A stretch of DNA of 64,000 bases, taken from assembly GCF_000330505.1 (NCBI RefSeq), contig NW_004443556.1, positions 211,184-275,183 on the forward strand. The letters are read 5' to 3'. The notes below the pieces were generated by a model. It saw only the letters and a program-made list of their open reading frames with translations. It was not told where the DNA came from and ran no database searches. How positions within the stretch are numbered: position 1 is the stretch's first letter; each line of letters starts with the position of its first letter. Positions 47,880 through 58,750 of the stretch are shown piece after piece. Source of the stretch: Entamoeba invadens IP1 (Eukaryota > Evosea > Mastigamoebida > Endamoebidae). A program made the position numbers and the translations under genes.

Positions 47880-48230
47880 TATTAGCAACAAGTGACGGAA
47901 AAGTGTCATTAATGTATTTTACCACGTCGCCACAATTTGAATCAATGTACAACAAGTTTTAAAAAAATGAACAATTTTTTGAATGGCAGGATAGATGGAA
48001 TGAAAGAATGGGAACGTTTTACCCCTCAAACCTAAAAGTGGAACGAACACTTGATTAAAACTTTTTTGATGTTTTTGGTTATTTCGGGCATCTCATCTCT
48101 GTGTTTTGTATCTTCTTCAAAAAATAAATTCACCAAGGGGCAACTCGCCAAGTTTAACAAGTTTTGACAGTTGCAGCATATCTACTTTTTGTGTCCTGTT
48201 GTATCTTTCTGAAGTATGTTAATTGAAAAG
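47880..48230 (-). other. Probable coding scraps in shifting frames
   Basis: Minus-strand pieces such as LVKLGELPLGEFIFEEDTK (about 48120-48175) and LLYIDSNCGDVVKYINDTFP, ending in a TAA at about 47880, look protein-like but are broken by frameshifts. I cannot assign a family. They may be the remains of a gene that converged on the TLDc gene. Confidence 0.3.
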
Positions 48231-48605
48231 TAGTTTGGTATTTTTATCAATTATGGGTTTTTTTAAATTATAATAAATTATATTAATTGGATATCATAAC
48301 TATATAAAATAATCAGACAAATAAAGTTGTCTGATTATTTAAATTGAGAGAAAGTTCTGCTAGATAAGATTATTTTTTATTAAAAAATATTTATAATTGG
48401 TTTTTATTAATATTTTTATCAAATATTAATAAATTTTGAAAATAAATGTAAAATATAAAGTATCAACTGCCAGAATGAATTGTGAAAGTGTCTTTCTTAA
48501 CAGTTTTATTTGATTGGTTTGTAAACGTTTAATTATTTTTATTTGAATACATCGATAAACATTTAAAAGGTTAGTTTTCTCTTTAAGTGGTCAATAGTCA
48601 AATAG

Positions 48606-49317
48606 TTAAACAACAAAATTAAAACAAACACAAAATACATAGTAATTTATAATTTTTATGGATAAAAGTGTCATCACCACACTATTATTCAAAGTGATCT
48701 CTTTTGAATCTTTCTTTTCGACTTCGCAGTAATTCCAAATTGTTTGTCCAAATCTTTTTATCATCTCTTTGTCCATAACAGACCCATCAGGAAGTATAAT
48801 GAATACATTCCCACCAATCCCCTCCCGATTCTCTGTGTCATACATCACAACAAATCCATCTTCAAAAAGAATGTCTTCCAAAAGATGAATGCACTCCCGC
48901 TTCTTTTGACTTCTCACTTTTTGCAGAACCCATTTTCCACTTGAATTCTTCTTGTTGTAACTGGACATCCGTTCTTGTGCTCGTTTGGCAAGAAAACTCT
49001 GAACATTGAACACAAAAGAATACTCATCGTTGTCAAAAAAACACCTTTTGAATGCCGATGAATTTGTTGGAGTATTTACTCGGCTTCTTGAGGTGTCCAA
49101 CAACAACACGTCTATTCATTGATATGAAAGCAAGCAGAGAGCACTGAAGATATGATAGCTGTGTCCGCTCATTTATACATTTGATCTTCTCGCTAACATA
49201 TGATAATGTTTCCATTGTTTTTGAAGATGGATAATACACATTTATATATTTATTGATGAAGATAATAATACACAATAAACTACCCAATTGATATTCACCA
49301 AAAAAAATATTTGACAA
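48606..49317 (-). pseudogene. Frameshifted copy of the 5211-6133 hypothetical gene
   Basis: Nearly identical in protein to copy A. The frame breaks where an A-run is one base longer (about 49036-49043), splitting it into 49317-49033 and 49109-48606. It also has a different C-terminal end. The former upstream exon is disrupted by MULE 2 at 49553. A homopolymer error is possible, but the transposon insertion supports loss of function. Confidence 0.75.
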
Positions 49318-49543
49318 TATTAAAATAAATATGTAATAAAAATTTAATAAAACAACTATTGGTTTTAATATTTGATTTTGATTTTTATATTTTTATTTTT
49401 GTGTTGCTGGATAACACAGGAATTATAAAAATTGTCTTATGTTCTGTCTGCATAAAAACAGTCCAAACTCCGGGAAACGCACCAAATATATAATTAAGTT
49501 TAGAATCAATTTTAATTGTTATGTGTTTCACAGTACAATTTGT

Positions 49544-49552
49544 CGACTTTGG
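49544..49552 (+). repeat. Left 9-bp target duplication of MULE 2
   Basis: CGACTTTGG, repeated at 51424-51432. Confidence 0.9.
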
Positions 49553-51423
49553 GGGTTAGCGATTTGGCACCCACACCTATGCACATAACTTACATAAATT
49601 ATTTTTAGAACTAAAACGGTTTGAAAACTTATTGTTATTTGTTTTTTTAAATAATAATATGTAAATAGAATAATTAGTTTTTACGTTTTTATTTTACAAT
49701 AAACTATAATATAATAAATATTTTTTATTGGACTGTTTATTAACTAACTATACCAAGGTAAATACGACATGTTTAAAGGATTAGAACATTCACACAACAA
49801 AATTTCAATTAAAAAGAAATACAACACACTCAGTTTGATCGTGACACGTGTTGTTTATCAAAAAACATGTTTAAGAACAATATTTTGTCAATTGAATTAT
49901 CTTTAAACAAAAATATAAACATTCAATTCAAAACGTGAATAATGACACTCGTTTTGAAGATAAAAGACTTGTCTTAAATACGTTTAAACCACTTTTCAAG
50001 TTATTTGTTTTTTTACTTTAATAACGTCTTGTTAAAACATTACTACAGTGGGTAAAACCTTTTCTGTCTTTTTGACAACTTCCACTTGACTTTATAGATT
50101 TTAATAATATAAATATAATAAAATGTAATGTATTGTTTACCATGAAGACTGATAATGTCTCGTGGAAACTTTTTCTGTCTGAAATAATAATTTGTATTAT
50201 ACTCGTAATTACAATTTTATTATTTTGAACTAATAAAAAACAAAAAATGGTTAATAAGACGGAAGCAGTTTTTTATTGCCCTATACGTCATATTAATATC
50301 AATTATTATAGATATAGTTTTAACTATGTTACAATACTTATTTTGATTAAAATATATAGATCATCTTGTCAAATAAAATGTCAACATACGATCATTTAAG
50401 GTTTTGGTTCGATTCTTTTTGGACACGTTTTGGCGTAATGACCTGGTTGTTTACAAACGAAGCAATATCGATGTTTTTTGGATATTCCGACACATTTGTT
50501 ATGTGGCTTTTTCATGCCTTCTGTATATTCAACTACGGTTGATGGCTTTATTTGTCTTATTTGACTAATCTTTTGGGGGTCGGTAAGGCCTTCAATTACA
50601 AAGCTTTCCGTTACTGTTACTTTTTCACAACCAAAGTCAACAACATATTCACACGTTTTTGTAACAGAAACACGACGAAGGTTTTTGATTTCTTCACGTC
50701 CACTACTTTCTTAAATACAATAGTACTCCAGTCCTTTTCGCTTATTTACAACTCGGCTAATTCTTGACTTTGATTTCTGCCATTTGCATCTCTATCTTTT
50801 CTTAAAATATTTCCAATCATTTTGGAGTCAAATGGCAATTTTAATTCTCTTTTTATGTTTTCAGGAGTAACTCCCAATTTGTACTTTGCTCTCATTTCTT
50901 CCATTTCACTTTCGGTAAAATATGGATAAACTCTATCGGGAAGTTTATGGAAATTGTGATTATGTAAATGGTTAATTTGTATTTCATTTACTCGTTTCTT
51001 GTCACGAGATAGAACAAGAGTCAATCTACATGGACAGCTTATGAATACACACTTGAAAAATTGACTGGGACCTTTACAGTGACTACTTAAAGTAACAAAC
51101 AAAGAAAACATACCACCCTCAAGCTTTGTTGCGGACGCCTTTTTCATTTTTTCGCTTTGAGTTGAGAAATTGTAATTTTCAAATTCAATTTTTAGTTGTT
51201 CAATGACATATTCTGGTGTTTCACAATTATTTTCTTTAACAATTTCACACGCGTCTTTATGAAACACAACTTGTGGTTTACATGAAATCATATTTTTGTA
51301 AATTATTAGATTTAAATCTAATTATTTAAAAAAACAAATAACAATAAGTTTTCAAACTGTTTTAGTTCTTAAAATAATTTATGTAAGTTATGTGCATGGG
51401 TGTGGGTGCCAAATCGCTTACCC
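49553..51423. mobile_element. Mutator-like element (MULE 2), 1,871 bp, internally deleted
   Basis: The inverted repeats are about 105 bp and start GGGT(T/A)AGCGATTTGGCA, with only a handful of mismatches. The flanking 9-bp duplications are perfect (CGACTTTGG). The uninterrupted target exists as copy A of the duplication near 6108, which proves insertion. Its repeats differ from those of MULE 1, so it is a separate subfamily. Minus-strand remnants encode only the N-terminal DNA-binding part and C-terminal zinc knuckle of a transposase; the catalytic middle is gone, so it is non-autonomous. Part of its interior (about 50050-50200) resembles 56225-56410. Confidence 0.95.
50396..51291 (-). pseudogene. 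MULE 2 transposase remnant lacking the catalytic core
   Basis: The first frame (51291-50746, ATG MISCKPQVVFHKD) has a zinc-binding pattern like FLYWCH/WRKY-GCM1 domains: HCKGPSQFFKCVFISCPCRL ... INHLHNHNFH. It also has a helical tail (YFTESEMEEMRAKYKLGVTPENIKREL). Domains of this sort lie upstream of the DDE core in MULE transposases. In another frame, an end segment carries a zinc knuckle (CFVCKQPGHYAKTC) and stops at 50396-50398. The two DDE blocks and SWIM finger that should lie between are absent, and in-frame stops lie near 50710. It could still make a DNA-binding fragment from the first frame. Confidence 0.8.
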
Positions 51424-51432
51424 CGACTTTGG
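51424..51432 (+). repeat. Right 9-bp target duplication of MULE 2
   Basis: CGACTTTGG, identical to 49544-49552. Confidence 0.9.
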
Positions 51433-52031
51433 AGGATTTATGTTCCAAATTGTGTTATTTTTATAGTTTTTATTTTTGTTTTGAAAATTCGTTTTAAATA
51501 GAAAAACAAAATACATTTTTATATTATTTTTAATTGTTTATAACTATTTTAAATATAAATTTTTTTAGTTACTTTATTGGTTAAATTCATACAAATACTT
51601 CGAATAACAGAACAGTTTGTTAACAAAAATAAGACGTTTTTATATTTATTTGAAACTTAATGAATAATAAGTTTTACATGTCTATTTGTTGATGTGTTGC
51701 GCAATTAAATGTATATTATTGATGTGATCAATTGCATTGTTTATTATTTTAATTAAATACAATTAACAAGAAGAAATCATTATGCTTTACTCTTATAACA
51801 ATTAAAGAGTCTACATAGCGCCGAGGAGTCATCTTTTATAACCCACATCTTTGCCCCTGGTATTACCAGGTTTTATTCAAACCAAAGTCAAATAGCGGTC
51901 CTGTGCTATTCAAATGGTAAATTAAATACAATTAACAATGAATAAATTAAAAAATTAACAATAGTTAAATTAATAACAATATTTTTAAAAATAAAAACGA
52001 AACCAAAATAAAGTTGTAAAAATTGTTTGAA

Positions 52032-52436
52032 TTAAAGTGAGAAAGCACAGAACTCTTCCATTGTAATGTATCCGTCACCGTTGGCATCTGCCTTCATGAC
52101 TTGTTCAACAGCTTGTTCACATCCAACCTTCTTGAAGAAAGCAGTGACTTCATCCTTAGTCAACTTTCCATCTCCATCGGCGTCCATCAACTTGTAAAGA
52201 ACTTTAAGACCGACTTTGGCATCAGCCATATCAACGCCAGCAATAGCTTGATGGAACTTGGTGAACTCGGGAAGGTCAATTGTTCCGTCGTTGTCAACGT
52301 CAACAGCCTTGAAGATCAACTGAACAAGTTTCTCGTTCTTGATTTCCTTCTTAGCAGCAATAGCAGCTTTGACCTCTTCATATTGGAGTTTGCCGTCGTT
52401 GTTAGTATCGATTGCCTTGAATGCAGCTTCAGCCAT
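52032..52436 (-). CDS. CaBP1: EF-hand calcium-binding protein, CaBP1-like (134 residues)
   Basis: The ATG at 52436 is chosen over an upstream in-frame ATG (52493). It gives [15 protein letters not shown], the length and start of the Entamoeba CaBP1 family (134 residues), and the upstream ATG would lie before the TATA box. Four EF-hand loops are visible: [36 protein letters not shown] and [12 protein letters not shown], all with Asp at position 1 and Glu at 12. CaBP1 is a cytosolic calcium sensor that binds actin and takes part in phagocytic-cup formation and endocytosis in E. histolytica. The neighbouring cofilin gene, also an actin regulator, is on the same strand, but each has its own promoter. 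The gene is intact and GC-rich compared with its flanks. Confidence 0.95.
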   Translation of the reverse strand: MAEAAFKAIDTNNDGKLQYEEVKAAIAAKKEIKNEKLVQLIFKAVDVDNDGTIDLPEFTKFHQAIAGVDMADAKVGLKVLYKLMDADGDGKLTKDEVTAFFKKVGCEQAVEQVMKADANGDGYITMEEFCAFSL

Positions 52437-52465
52437 TATGAGATGACTGAACAGAAGTTGAAAGA

Positions 52466-52475
52466 ATTTATATAG
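52466..52475 (-). promoter_or_regulatory. TATA box of the CaBP1-like gene
   Basis: CTATATAAAT on the minus strand, about 30-39 bases before the ATG at 52436. Confidence 0.6.
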
Positions 52476-53007
52476 GGATGTACACGTTAACAAAAAATGA
52501 TGATTTTGTTTTTTTAAATTTTATTGTAATTAATTGGTTCTTTTCGATAACAGAAGACTAAGTCTCTCTTTGATCGATTTTTGAGTTTCACAAAAATTGT
52601 TTTGTTGTTTTATATATTTTTTAGTAAATTCATAAAAAAATAACCATATCCGATAAAATTTTTTAATATAAACCTCTTTGTATTTTTCAGTTTGATAAAT
52701 TTCGTTCTTCTGTTGTTTTTAGTTCTTTTTTATATTATTTTTATAAAAAAAAAACACAAAAATTTATCATTATATAAAATGTTAAAATTGTTTTATAATA
52801 TTCAATTATGACATTATAAAAAATTTTAAATAACAAAATTGAATCAAAATATTATAATTATCATAAAATGTTAAGAATGTTGATATTCTTATAATTTTAC
52901 AGTATATTATTTGTTTGTAGTTATTTGTTTTTTATCCAAAAGTTGTTACAATTATAAATGTTATTTTTAACAATTTTGTAACCAATTTAAACCAAAAAGT
53001 AAATTAC

Positions 53008-53424
53008 TCACTGAGAGACAGACTTGACCTTGTCTATCACATTCTGTTCATCAAGTTCGATGTACCCAGTAGCCTGAATTTCGACAGACAGCCCAACAAA
53101 TGCTTGTTTGATTGTCGCCTTGGTTGCTGAATACACCATTTTCTCTTTAATAAAACAAGCAGCTGGAGTCCACAAGTAAAAGATGATCTTTTCTCTTTTG
53201 CCACTTCCTTGGTTGTATTGAAGGTGATAAACGCCGTAACGGGCTGACTTTGGTGGAAGTGCTTTGGTAAAATCTTCATAAGTTTCATCGAAAGGAGCTG
53301 TTGTATCAACGACAATTTCTGTCATCTTGTCGTTCATCTTGAAAAGAATGTATCTCCACTTGTGGGACAACTTGAACTCGTTGTAAATAGAAGTAACTTC
53401 GTCGCTTAATTGAATGCCAGACAT
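53008..53424 (-). CDS. ADF/cofilin (actophorin-like), 138 residues
   Basis: Complete from ATG (53422-53424) to TAA, the typical length of the family. The N-terminus is MSGIQLSDEVTSIYNEF, with a Ser near the start as in the regulatory N-terminus of cofilins. The core has WRYILFKMND, TYEDFTKALPPKSARYGVYHLQY, and KREKIIFYLWTPAACFIKEKMVYSATK. This last is the long actin-binding helix region, with WTP and KxKMxY(A/S)xxK motifs of the family. It severs and depolymerises actin filaments in the cytosol, so it bears on amoeboid movement and phagocytosis. It shares the strand with CaBP1 570 bases away and has its own TATA box at 53444-53454. Confidence 0.95.
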   Translation of the reverse strand: MSGIQLSDEVTSIYNEFKLSHKWRYILFKMNDKMTEIVVDTTAPFDETYEDFTKALPPKSARYGVYHLQYNQGSGKREKIIFYLWTPAACFIKEKMVYSATKATIKQAFVGLSVEIQATGYIELDEQNVIDKVKSVSQ

Positions 53425-53443
53425 TGAGATGATCTTTCTTGAT

Positions 53444-53454
53444 GTTTTTATACC
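53444..53454 (-). promoter_or_regulatory. TATA box of the cofilin gene
   Basis: GGTATAAAAAC on the minus strand, 20-30 bases before the ATG at 53424. Confidence 0.6.
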
Positions 53455-53459
53455 TTTTC

Positions 53460-54715
53460 AAATCTATTTTTATTATTTCTCAATAAAAACAAACAACAAA
53501 TTCCAAATCTTGTTTTTTCAACTCGAGTTGTTGTGAAGTTTCTATTATTACTCAATTTTTAGTGTTTTATATAATTGTTTTTATAATATTTTTTTATATT
53601 ACAATTGGTTTCCTAAAAGTTGATAGTTTTATCAATAAGTTATATAAATAGTTAAAATGTATTATTATTTATAGTATTTACTACAATTATTTATTTTTTG
53701 GGAATACTTAATTCATCGTTTTTCCACAAAATTATCAATAAAAACAAAATTAACAAAAAACTATTATAAATAATTATTTTAATAATATTATACTATTTTA
53801 ATTATAAAGGATTGTCATAACAAAAATATTAAGTGATTATAAAAAAAATATAAATAAAAAATACAAGTGATGTTTCATTTTAAAAAAAAGACGTCCACAA
53901 CTTCAAAGTTTTTATCACGATCATCATTTTTTGTTTCACAATAAATCATTATTATTTAATTTTGTTTAATGTTTAAACTGGTTTTTATCCATGTTGTTTA
54001 TAAAATTAAAAAATTAGTTTTGCGCCAAATGTGGTGGGTGGTATTTTCCAAGTAAAATAAAATGAATTTGATTTTATTTTGTATAAATATAGAATTAAAT
54101 TATCGTTATTAGAACACATTTTTGTAATATAAAAAAATTGAATGAAAAAATTATTTAAAAAAAATTTTACTAATATCAATATTTATAAAACAAAATAAAA
54201 ATATACAATGACATATATATAAGAGTTTTAATCGTTCATAGATAAAACGATTTTTTGGTACGCGACTTGAATTGATTGAAAACAATAATAAATCAAACAA
54301 CTATAATTACACAATGGAAAATGAGTTGTGAGCGTCGAGGAAAGAAAATTGTGTTGTTTCAAACAGTGAGTTTACCAAGTTATTGAATTTCGCAAAATCA
54401 TTTATAATTTCCTTTTAATTTGTTAGTACAGATGTGGTATTCACCCTTATGTGATACCCGCAACCTTATGCGATTTTCTAAATATAAAAAACTATAAATG
54501 ATAGAAAAAAATCAATACTTTTATTATTAAAAAGGCAAAAAACACGGTTTTATACAAAAAGAAACTGAACTATGAGGCTTATGCGATTACAAAAATAAAA
54601 AAGAATGATTTGGAAAATATAAGAAGACAATTTAACAAAATGAAAATCAACAAAAGAAGTTGAACTAAAATGAACTAATATATCACACTCTCTGTACAAA
54701 AAGCGAGTAAAGTGA
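53460..54715. other. AT-rich intergenic stretch
   Basis: No intact gene. At 54314 ATGGAAAATGAGTTG followed by TGA echoes the start of the TLDc gene at 46856. It may be a tiny remnant of a second family member. Confidence 0.45.
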
Positions 54716-54718
54716 ATG

Positions 54719-54751
54719 GTAGAAGGCAACAAAAGACGTGTTGCCTTCTAC
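54719..54751. repeat. Perfect 13-bp hairpin at the edge of the HSP70 remnant
   Basis: GTAGAAGGCAACA, loop AAAGACG, TGTTGCCTTCTAC. The right arm runs straight into the HSP70-like coding sequence, so the hairpin may mark the rearrangement junction. Confidence 0.8.
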
Positions 54752-55335
54752 CAGCAAAGAAGTCACAGATCTTCTCAACATATGCAGACAACCAGCCAGG
54801 CGTGCTCATCCAAGTCTTCGAGGGTGATGCGTCTATGACATCACACTGCAACCTGCTTGGCAAGTTTGAGTTGTCTGGTATCCCACCCGCACCACGTGAT
54901 CTTCACAAGTTGAAGTCGTTCGACGTTGATGCAAATTGTCTCGGCTGAAAACAAGACAACAAGTAAAAGAAGAACAGGATCACAATCACGAACGACAAGG
55001 GAATACTTACAAAGAAGCAAATAGACAAGACGGTTGAAGACGCAGAGAAGCTCAAGGCAGAGGACGACAAGATGAAGAAACTGGTCGAGGCGAAGAATGG
55101 ACTTGATAACTACTGCTATTCGATGAAAAACACACTCAACGAGCAAATTGCAGCAAAGCTCTCACCAGACGACAAGGCCGCAATTGAAGCAACCATCAAT
55201 GTACACTCGACTGGTGAGTTTTGAATACAGCACTGTCATGTGTAGCAGCTGGAAGACTTTCAAAGGAGCAGATAGACACAATCGTTGCAGACGCAAAGAA
55301 GTTATTTGTTAAGTGTCTTATAACTCGTTTTTATT
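54746..55335 (+). pseudogene. HSP70 remnant (substrate-binding domain pieces)
   Basis: The first piece reads [30 protein letters not shown] and [16 protein letters not shown], the beta-sandwich of the HSP70 substrate-binding domain, up to DVDANCLG and a stop at about 54946. After a frameshift the second piece reads [18 protein letters not shown] and [14 protein letters not shown], the lid helices, to a TGA at 55222-55224. A third scrap (GRLSKEQIDTIVADAKK, about 55255-55305) repeats the lid start with different residues. It seems to come from another paralogue or a scrambled duplication. The ATPase domain is missing entirely. Coding GC stays high compared with the flanks, so the copy is fairly recent. 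Confidence 0.88.
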
Positions 55336-57215
55336 GAAAACTTTTTAAAATCTATATCACACCATGGTCGGGATTTTTTATTCATTCCCCGATTGTTTAA
55401 AAAAAACAAAGAGACATAAAGCCACAAATCGGGTTTAAGATAAGAAATCTTAACCATGCTTACACTGATCAGTACACACTTTGTTCGGATCGTCTAAATT
55501 GATGTCGGTGTTATTTCTTCATAAAAATGATTGTTTTATTAATATTTATGGAAATAACTAAAATAACTTATGATTTGATTTATTTTTGTATGGTTTTTCA
55601 TAATAATAATAATACTAAAAATTATTCAAAAAAATCGCATAAGCCTCAAGGTTTCACATAAGGTTTAATGACCGTACTGTAATATTTTTTTGTATAGAAA
55701 GGTAATGAAAAACAGTCTGGCTAGTTTGTAAATTATAGTAATATAATATTTAATTTGATATAATACAAGAAAAAATGCATATATACTAACAAACAATGGA
55801 AATTAAAACAAAATTTTGGTTGATATTTTTTTATTTTTATTGTTAATTTGATAATTGAATTCATGTCGATAAAATAGGCCTTTTAAATACAAAAACAATT
55901 GTTGTTGTTATTCTTGTGTCAATACTTTACACAATCAAAAGCAACAAGTTGATGTTTGTCTTAATTTTTAAATAAAGATAATACATTTACCAGCTAACCA
56001 AATCAAAATTTGTGAAAATGAGTCAATGTGTTTAACCGACTGAGAATGATTATGGTTGTAACTTTCAGATGTTATATGTCCAAATTCTGTATTTTATCAG
56101 AAAAATAGAGGTCTTAATATAGATAAAATTCTTTGTTGTTTTGCTCGATAGTTATATACAATTTAATAAAAACTGAAATAGAGATTAATAATAAATAGTT
56201 GAATAGGATTAAATATAGTTAATCTTATCTAGAAGGACTTTTTTCGTTTACAGAAGTGCAAAAACCCGCTTCCGTTTTTAACCACTTATACTTAATTTAT
56301 AGATTTAAATAATATTAATATAATAAAATGTATAGTACTGTTTATCATGAAGGCTGAATATGCCTCTTGAAGACTTTTTCCATCCGAGGTGATAATTTGT
56401 ATTATATTTTTTAATATAATATTTCCACAATAGAAACATTTTCTTTGGAATGATTTGAAGAAGTAAGCTTGTCATCAACTTATATTTTAAAACCATGCTG
56501 CCTCTTTTAAACAAATAATATTTTATTAGTTTGTAGAAGTGTCAATTGAATTTGTTAACTTTTATCGTTCTCATGAAATACTATCATTTTCCTCAATGTT
56601 ATCTGTTCTATGTGTAAGTTAATGTGAAGGTATAATTGAATATCTTTTTAATAAATAAAATAGACACCAATACTTAAATGGTCTCTTTAAAAGTACAAAC
56701 GGGTGATATTGTTGTTCCATTTGATAATAATAGTTTTGAGTTTCAACTCTATTTATTGGTTTGTTAAAACTTTTAAATAAAATATTCCTTTTTGATTTAA
56801 AAAAATGAATAAAATCATACAAATTTGAGTGGTTTTATTTATTTTTTAAATCAAAAAGGAATATAGTTTATATTTTAGTTTTAATTAAAGACCCGCATCC
56901 CAGTTTTATTACTATTTATATAATTACTATAAAATTTAATATTAATAATTATTCAAATAATTAATAAAACGAAAAACACCAAAATAAATTTATATTTTGA
57001 TTAGCATCCCACTTTTTACCTTGACTGTATATTAATATTAATTAAATTTATTTTTAATAAATTTTAAATTTATTCGTTGTGTAACTTACTATATTAATTA
57101 ATTGTCTTTATAATTTCAAAACACACATTTTATATAGTACACTGACAAAATTAATACGAAGCTTATCAAAAAAAGTATCAATTGAAATATTTAAAGAAGT
57201 TCTTAATTAAAATTC
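55336..57215. other. AT-rich intergenic stretch with MULE-2-like segment
   Basis: No gene seen. Bases 56225-56410 resemble 50050-50200 inside MULE 2 (shared AATATAATAAAATGTA and GATAATTTGTATTATA), probably a decayed related element. Confidence 0.55.
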
Positions 57216-58730
57216 TCAGAACATCAAGAAAATGGCTACCAAAGCCAAGAAAGCGAAAATACTCTTTGCGGCATCATCGTTTCTTTTCTCACACTTTCCA
57301 TCTTTGACGTAATAGTCCCCACTGCATTGTTGGCATTCATCGACTTTTGAATCACATTTGGCACAATTTGAGACTCTGCACTTTTTGCAAGCAAAAGCAC
57401 CAGCTGTGCTATCGGTCTTGTATCCACTATCACATTTGGCAACACATTTATAAGTGTCTTCTACAACATACAAATTGTCGTTGCAAATTGCACATTTGTT
57501 GATATCAGTTTCGATACAAGTCTTGCAGTTCTCGACTTTGCAAGTGATTTTTACACATTTCTTAGTTTCTTTGTTTGCTTCATATCCTTCAGGGCAAGTT
57601 GTAACACATTTCAAATCTTCTGTGAGATAATTTCCATCAACACAAGTTGTGCATTTTTGATCTTCACTGCACAAGACACAATTTTCAGTTGTGCATTTCA
57701 CACATTTCATGTTTGTTGTGTCTTTATATCCACTTGCACAGTCTGTTGCGCAACTTTTTTGGTCCACTTGAAGATAATAGTTGGATTTACATTTATTACA
57801 GATATCAGTTCTATCCTCAACACAGGTGTCACAATTATCAACATTGCATATTTGAGGAGTATCAGCAACACACTCCATTTTTTCGTCATTTTTAACAGTA
57901 CCTTCAGGACATTGGGTGACACAAGTGCCTTCACTCAAATAATATGTAGCTGCACATTTGGCACAGACGTCAGTCTTTCCTTCAGCACAAGTTTCACAAT
58001 TTTCAACTGTGCACGTCTGAGTATCAGCAACACATTTCATGTTCGTTTCATCCTTCTTGGAACCTTCGGGACAGTCCAACCCACATTTGCCAGTCAAATC
58101 CAAATAATATGTTTCTTTACATTTGACACAGACTTCATTGTTATTTTCGGCACAAGTTTCACAATTTTCAACTGTGCATGTTTGAGGAGGAATAGCAACA
58201 CATTCAGTTTTTTCTTCATTTAAAATTGTGCCCTCGGGGCATGCAGAAACACATGCTCCTTGATTTAAATAATTATTTTCACTGCATTTATTGCAAGTTT
58301 CCGTTTCTCCAGTCTTTGTTGATGCATCACAATTTTCTATATTAACAGTTTCACATTTTTTGGTTTCTGTAACTTTCATTCCAGTTTCACATTTTCCACA
58401 TGTTTTGTCCGCATTGAGGTACATATCTTCACCCAAACATGTTGTGCACTCTTCAGTCGATTCTGTTGCTCCTTCAGCTGTTACATCTGAACAAACAGCA
58501 CACATTTCATTGGTACATTTAACGCATGTGGTTGGTGTTTCAGTTGTAATTTTACCAGTTTCACAAGTCTTTTTACAAGTGTTGTCAAGATTCAACAAAT
58601 AACTATCTGAACACTGAACACATTTACTTTTTGTTTCTTCGTCGCAACTCCCACAATTTTCAATTGGAGTCGTACATTCCGCTGCGAAGACGGCATACGC
58701 AAGTACTGTTAAAAGAATGAATTTTTGCAT
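57216..58730 (-). CDS. CXXC-rich surface protein, intact (504 residues)
   Basis: It starts with a signal peptide (MQKFILLTVLAYAVFAAEC). About a dozen furin-like cysteine repeats follow, of the form C..ENCETCAEG...C.KC..TYYL..G.C...CPEG, with CxxC pairs throughout. The C-terminus is a charged spacer (KCEKRNDDAAK) and then a hydrophobic end, SIFAFLALVAIFLMF, without a cytoplasmic tail. That is a typical signal for GPI anchoring, so the protein is probably tethered to the cell surface or cyst wall, or secreted. Middle repeats (residues about 180-320) are near-copies of each other (QTCTVENCETCAE), which points to internal expansion. The architecture resembles CXXC-rich proteins of Entamoeba and variant surface proteins of Giardia; the role is unknown. 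It has a tandem TATA just upstream. Confidence 0.92.
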   Translation of the reverse strand: MQKFILLTVLAYAVFAAECTTPIENCGSCDEETKSKCVQCSDSYLLNLDNTCKKTCETGKITTETPTTCVKCTNEMCAVCSDVTAEGATESTEECTTCLGEDMYLNADKTCGKCETGMKVTETKKCETVNIENCDASTKTGETETCNKCSENNYLNQGACVSACPEGTILNEEKTECVAIPPQTCTVENCETCAENNNEVCVKCKETYYLDLTGKCGLDCPEGSKKDETNMKCVADTQTCTVENCETCAEGKTDVCAKCAATYYLSEGTCVTQCPEGTVKNDEKMECVADTPQICNVDNCDTCVEDRTDICNKCKSNYYLQVDQKSCATDCASGYKDTTNMKCVKCTTENCVLCSEDQKCTTCVDGNYLTEDLKCVTTCPEGYEANKETKKCVKITCKVENCKTCIETDINKCAICNDNLYVVEDTYKCVAKCDSGYKTDSTAGAFACKKCRVSNCAKCDSKVDECQQCSGDYYVKDGKCEKRNDDAAKSIFAFLALVAIFLMF

Positions 58731-58750
58731 TTGGTGATTTCGAGTTTGAA

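Larger units (their letters stand above)
48430..51775. repeat. Dispersed duplication, copy B, split by MULE 2
   Basis: It matches copy A (5015-6465) from about 48430 to 49552 and again from 51424 to about 51775. The 1,871 bases between are a MULE absent from copy A, which preserves the empty target (GTCGACTTTGAGGG at about 6107). Confidence 0.9.

Noticed and set aside
51800..51920. Possible small nuclear RNA (an ATCTTTGCCCCTGG word and a CCTGGTAATACCAGG hairpin)
   Set aside because: Beyond the first eight bases it does not follow U4 or any other snRNA I can recall, and no conserved Sm-type site with flanking stem was found. Left unassigned.
57647..58602. Plus-strand frames of up to 188 residues opposite the surface protein
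   Set aside because: Shadow frames of the CXXC-rich gene; the minus strand has the signal peptide, repeats and anchor signal.
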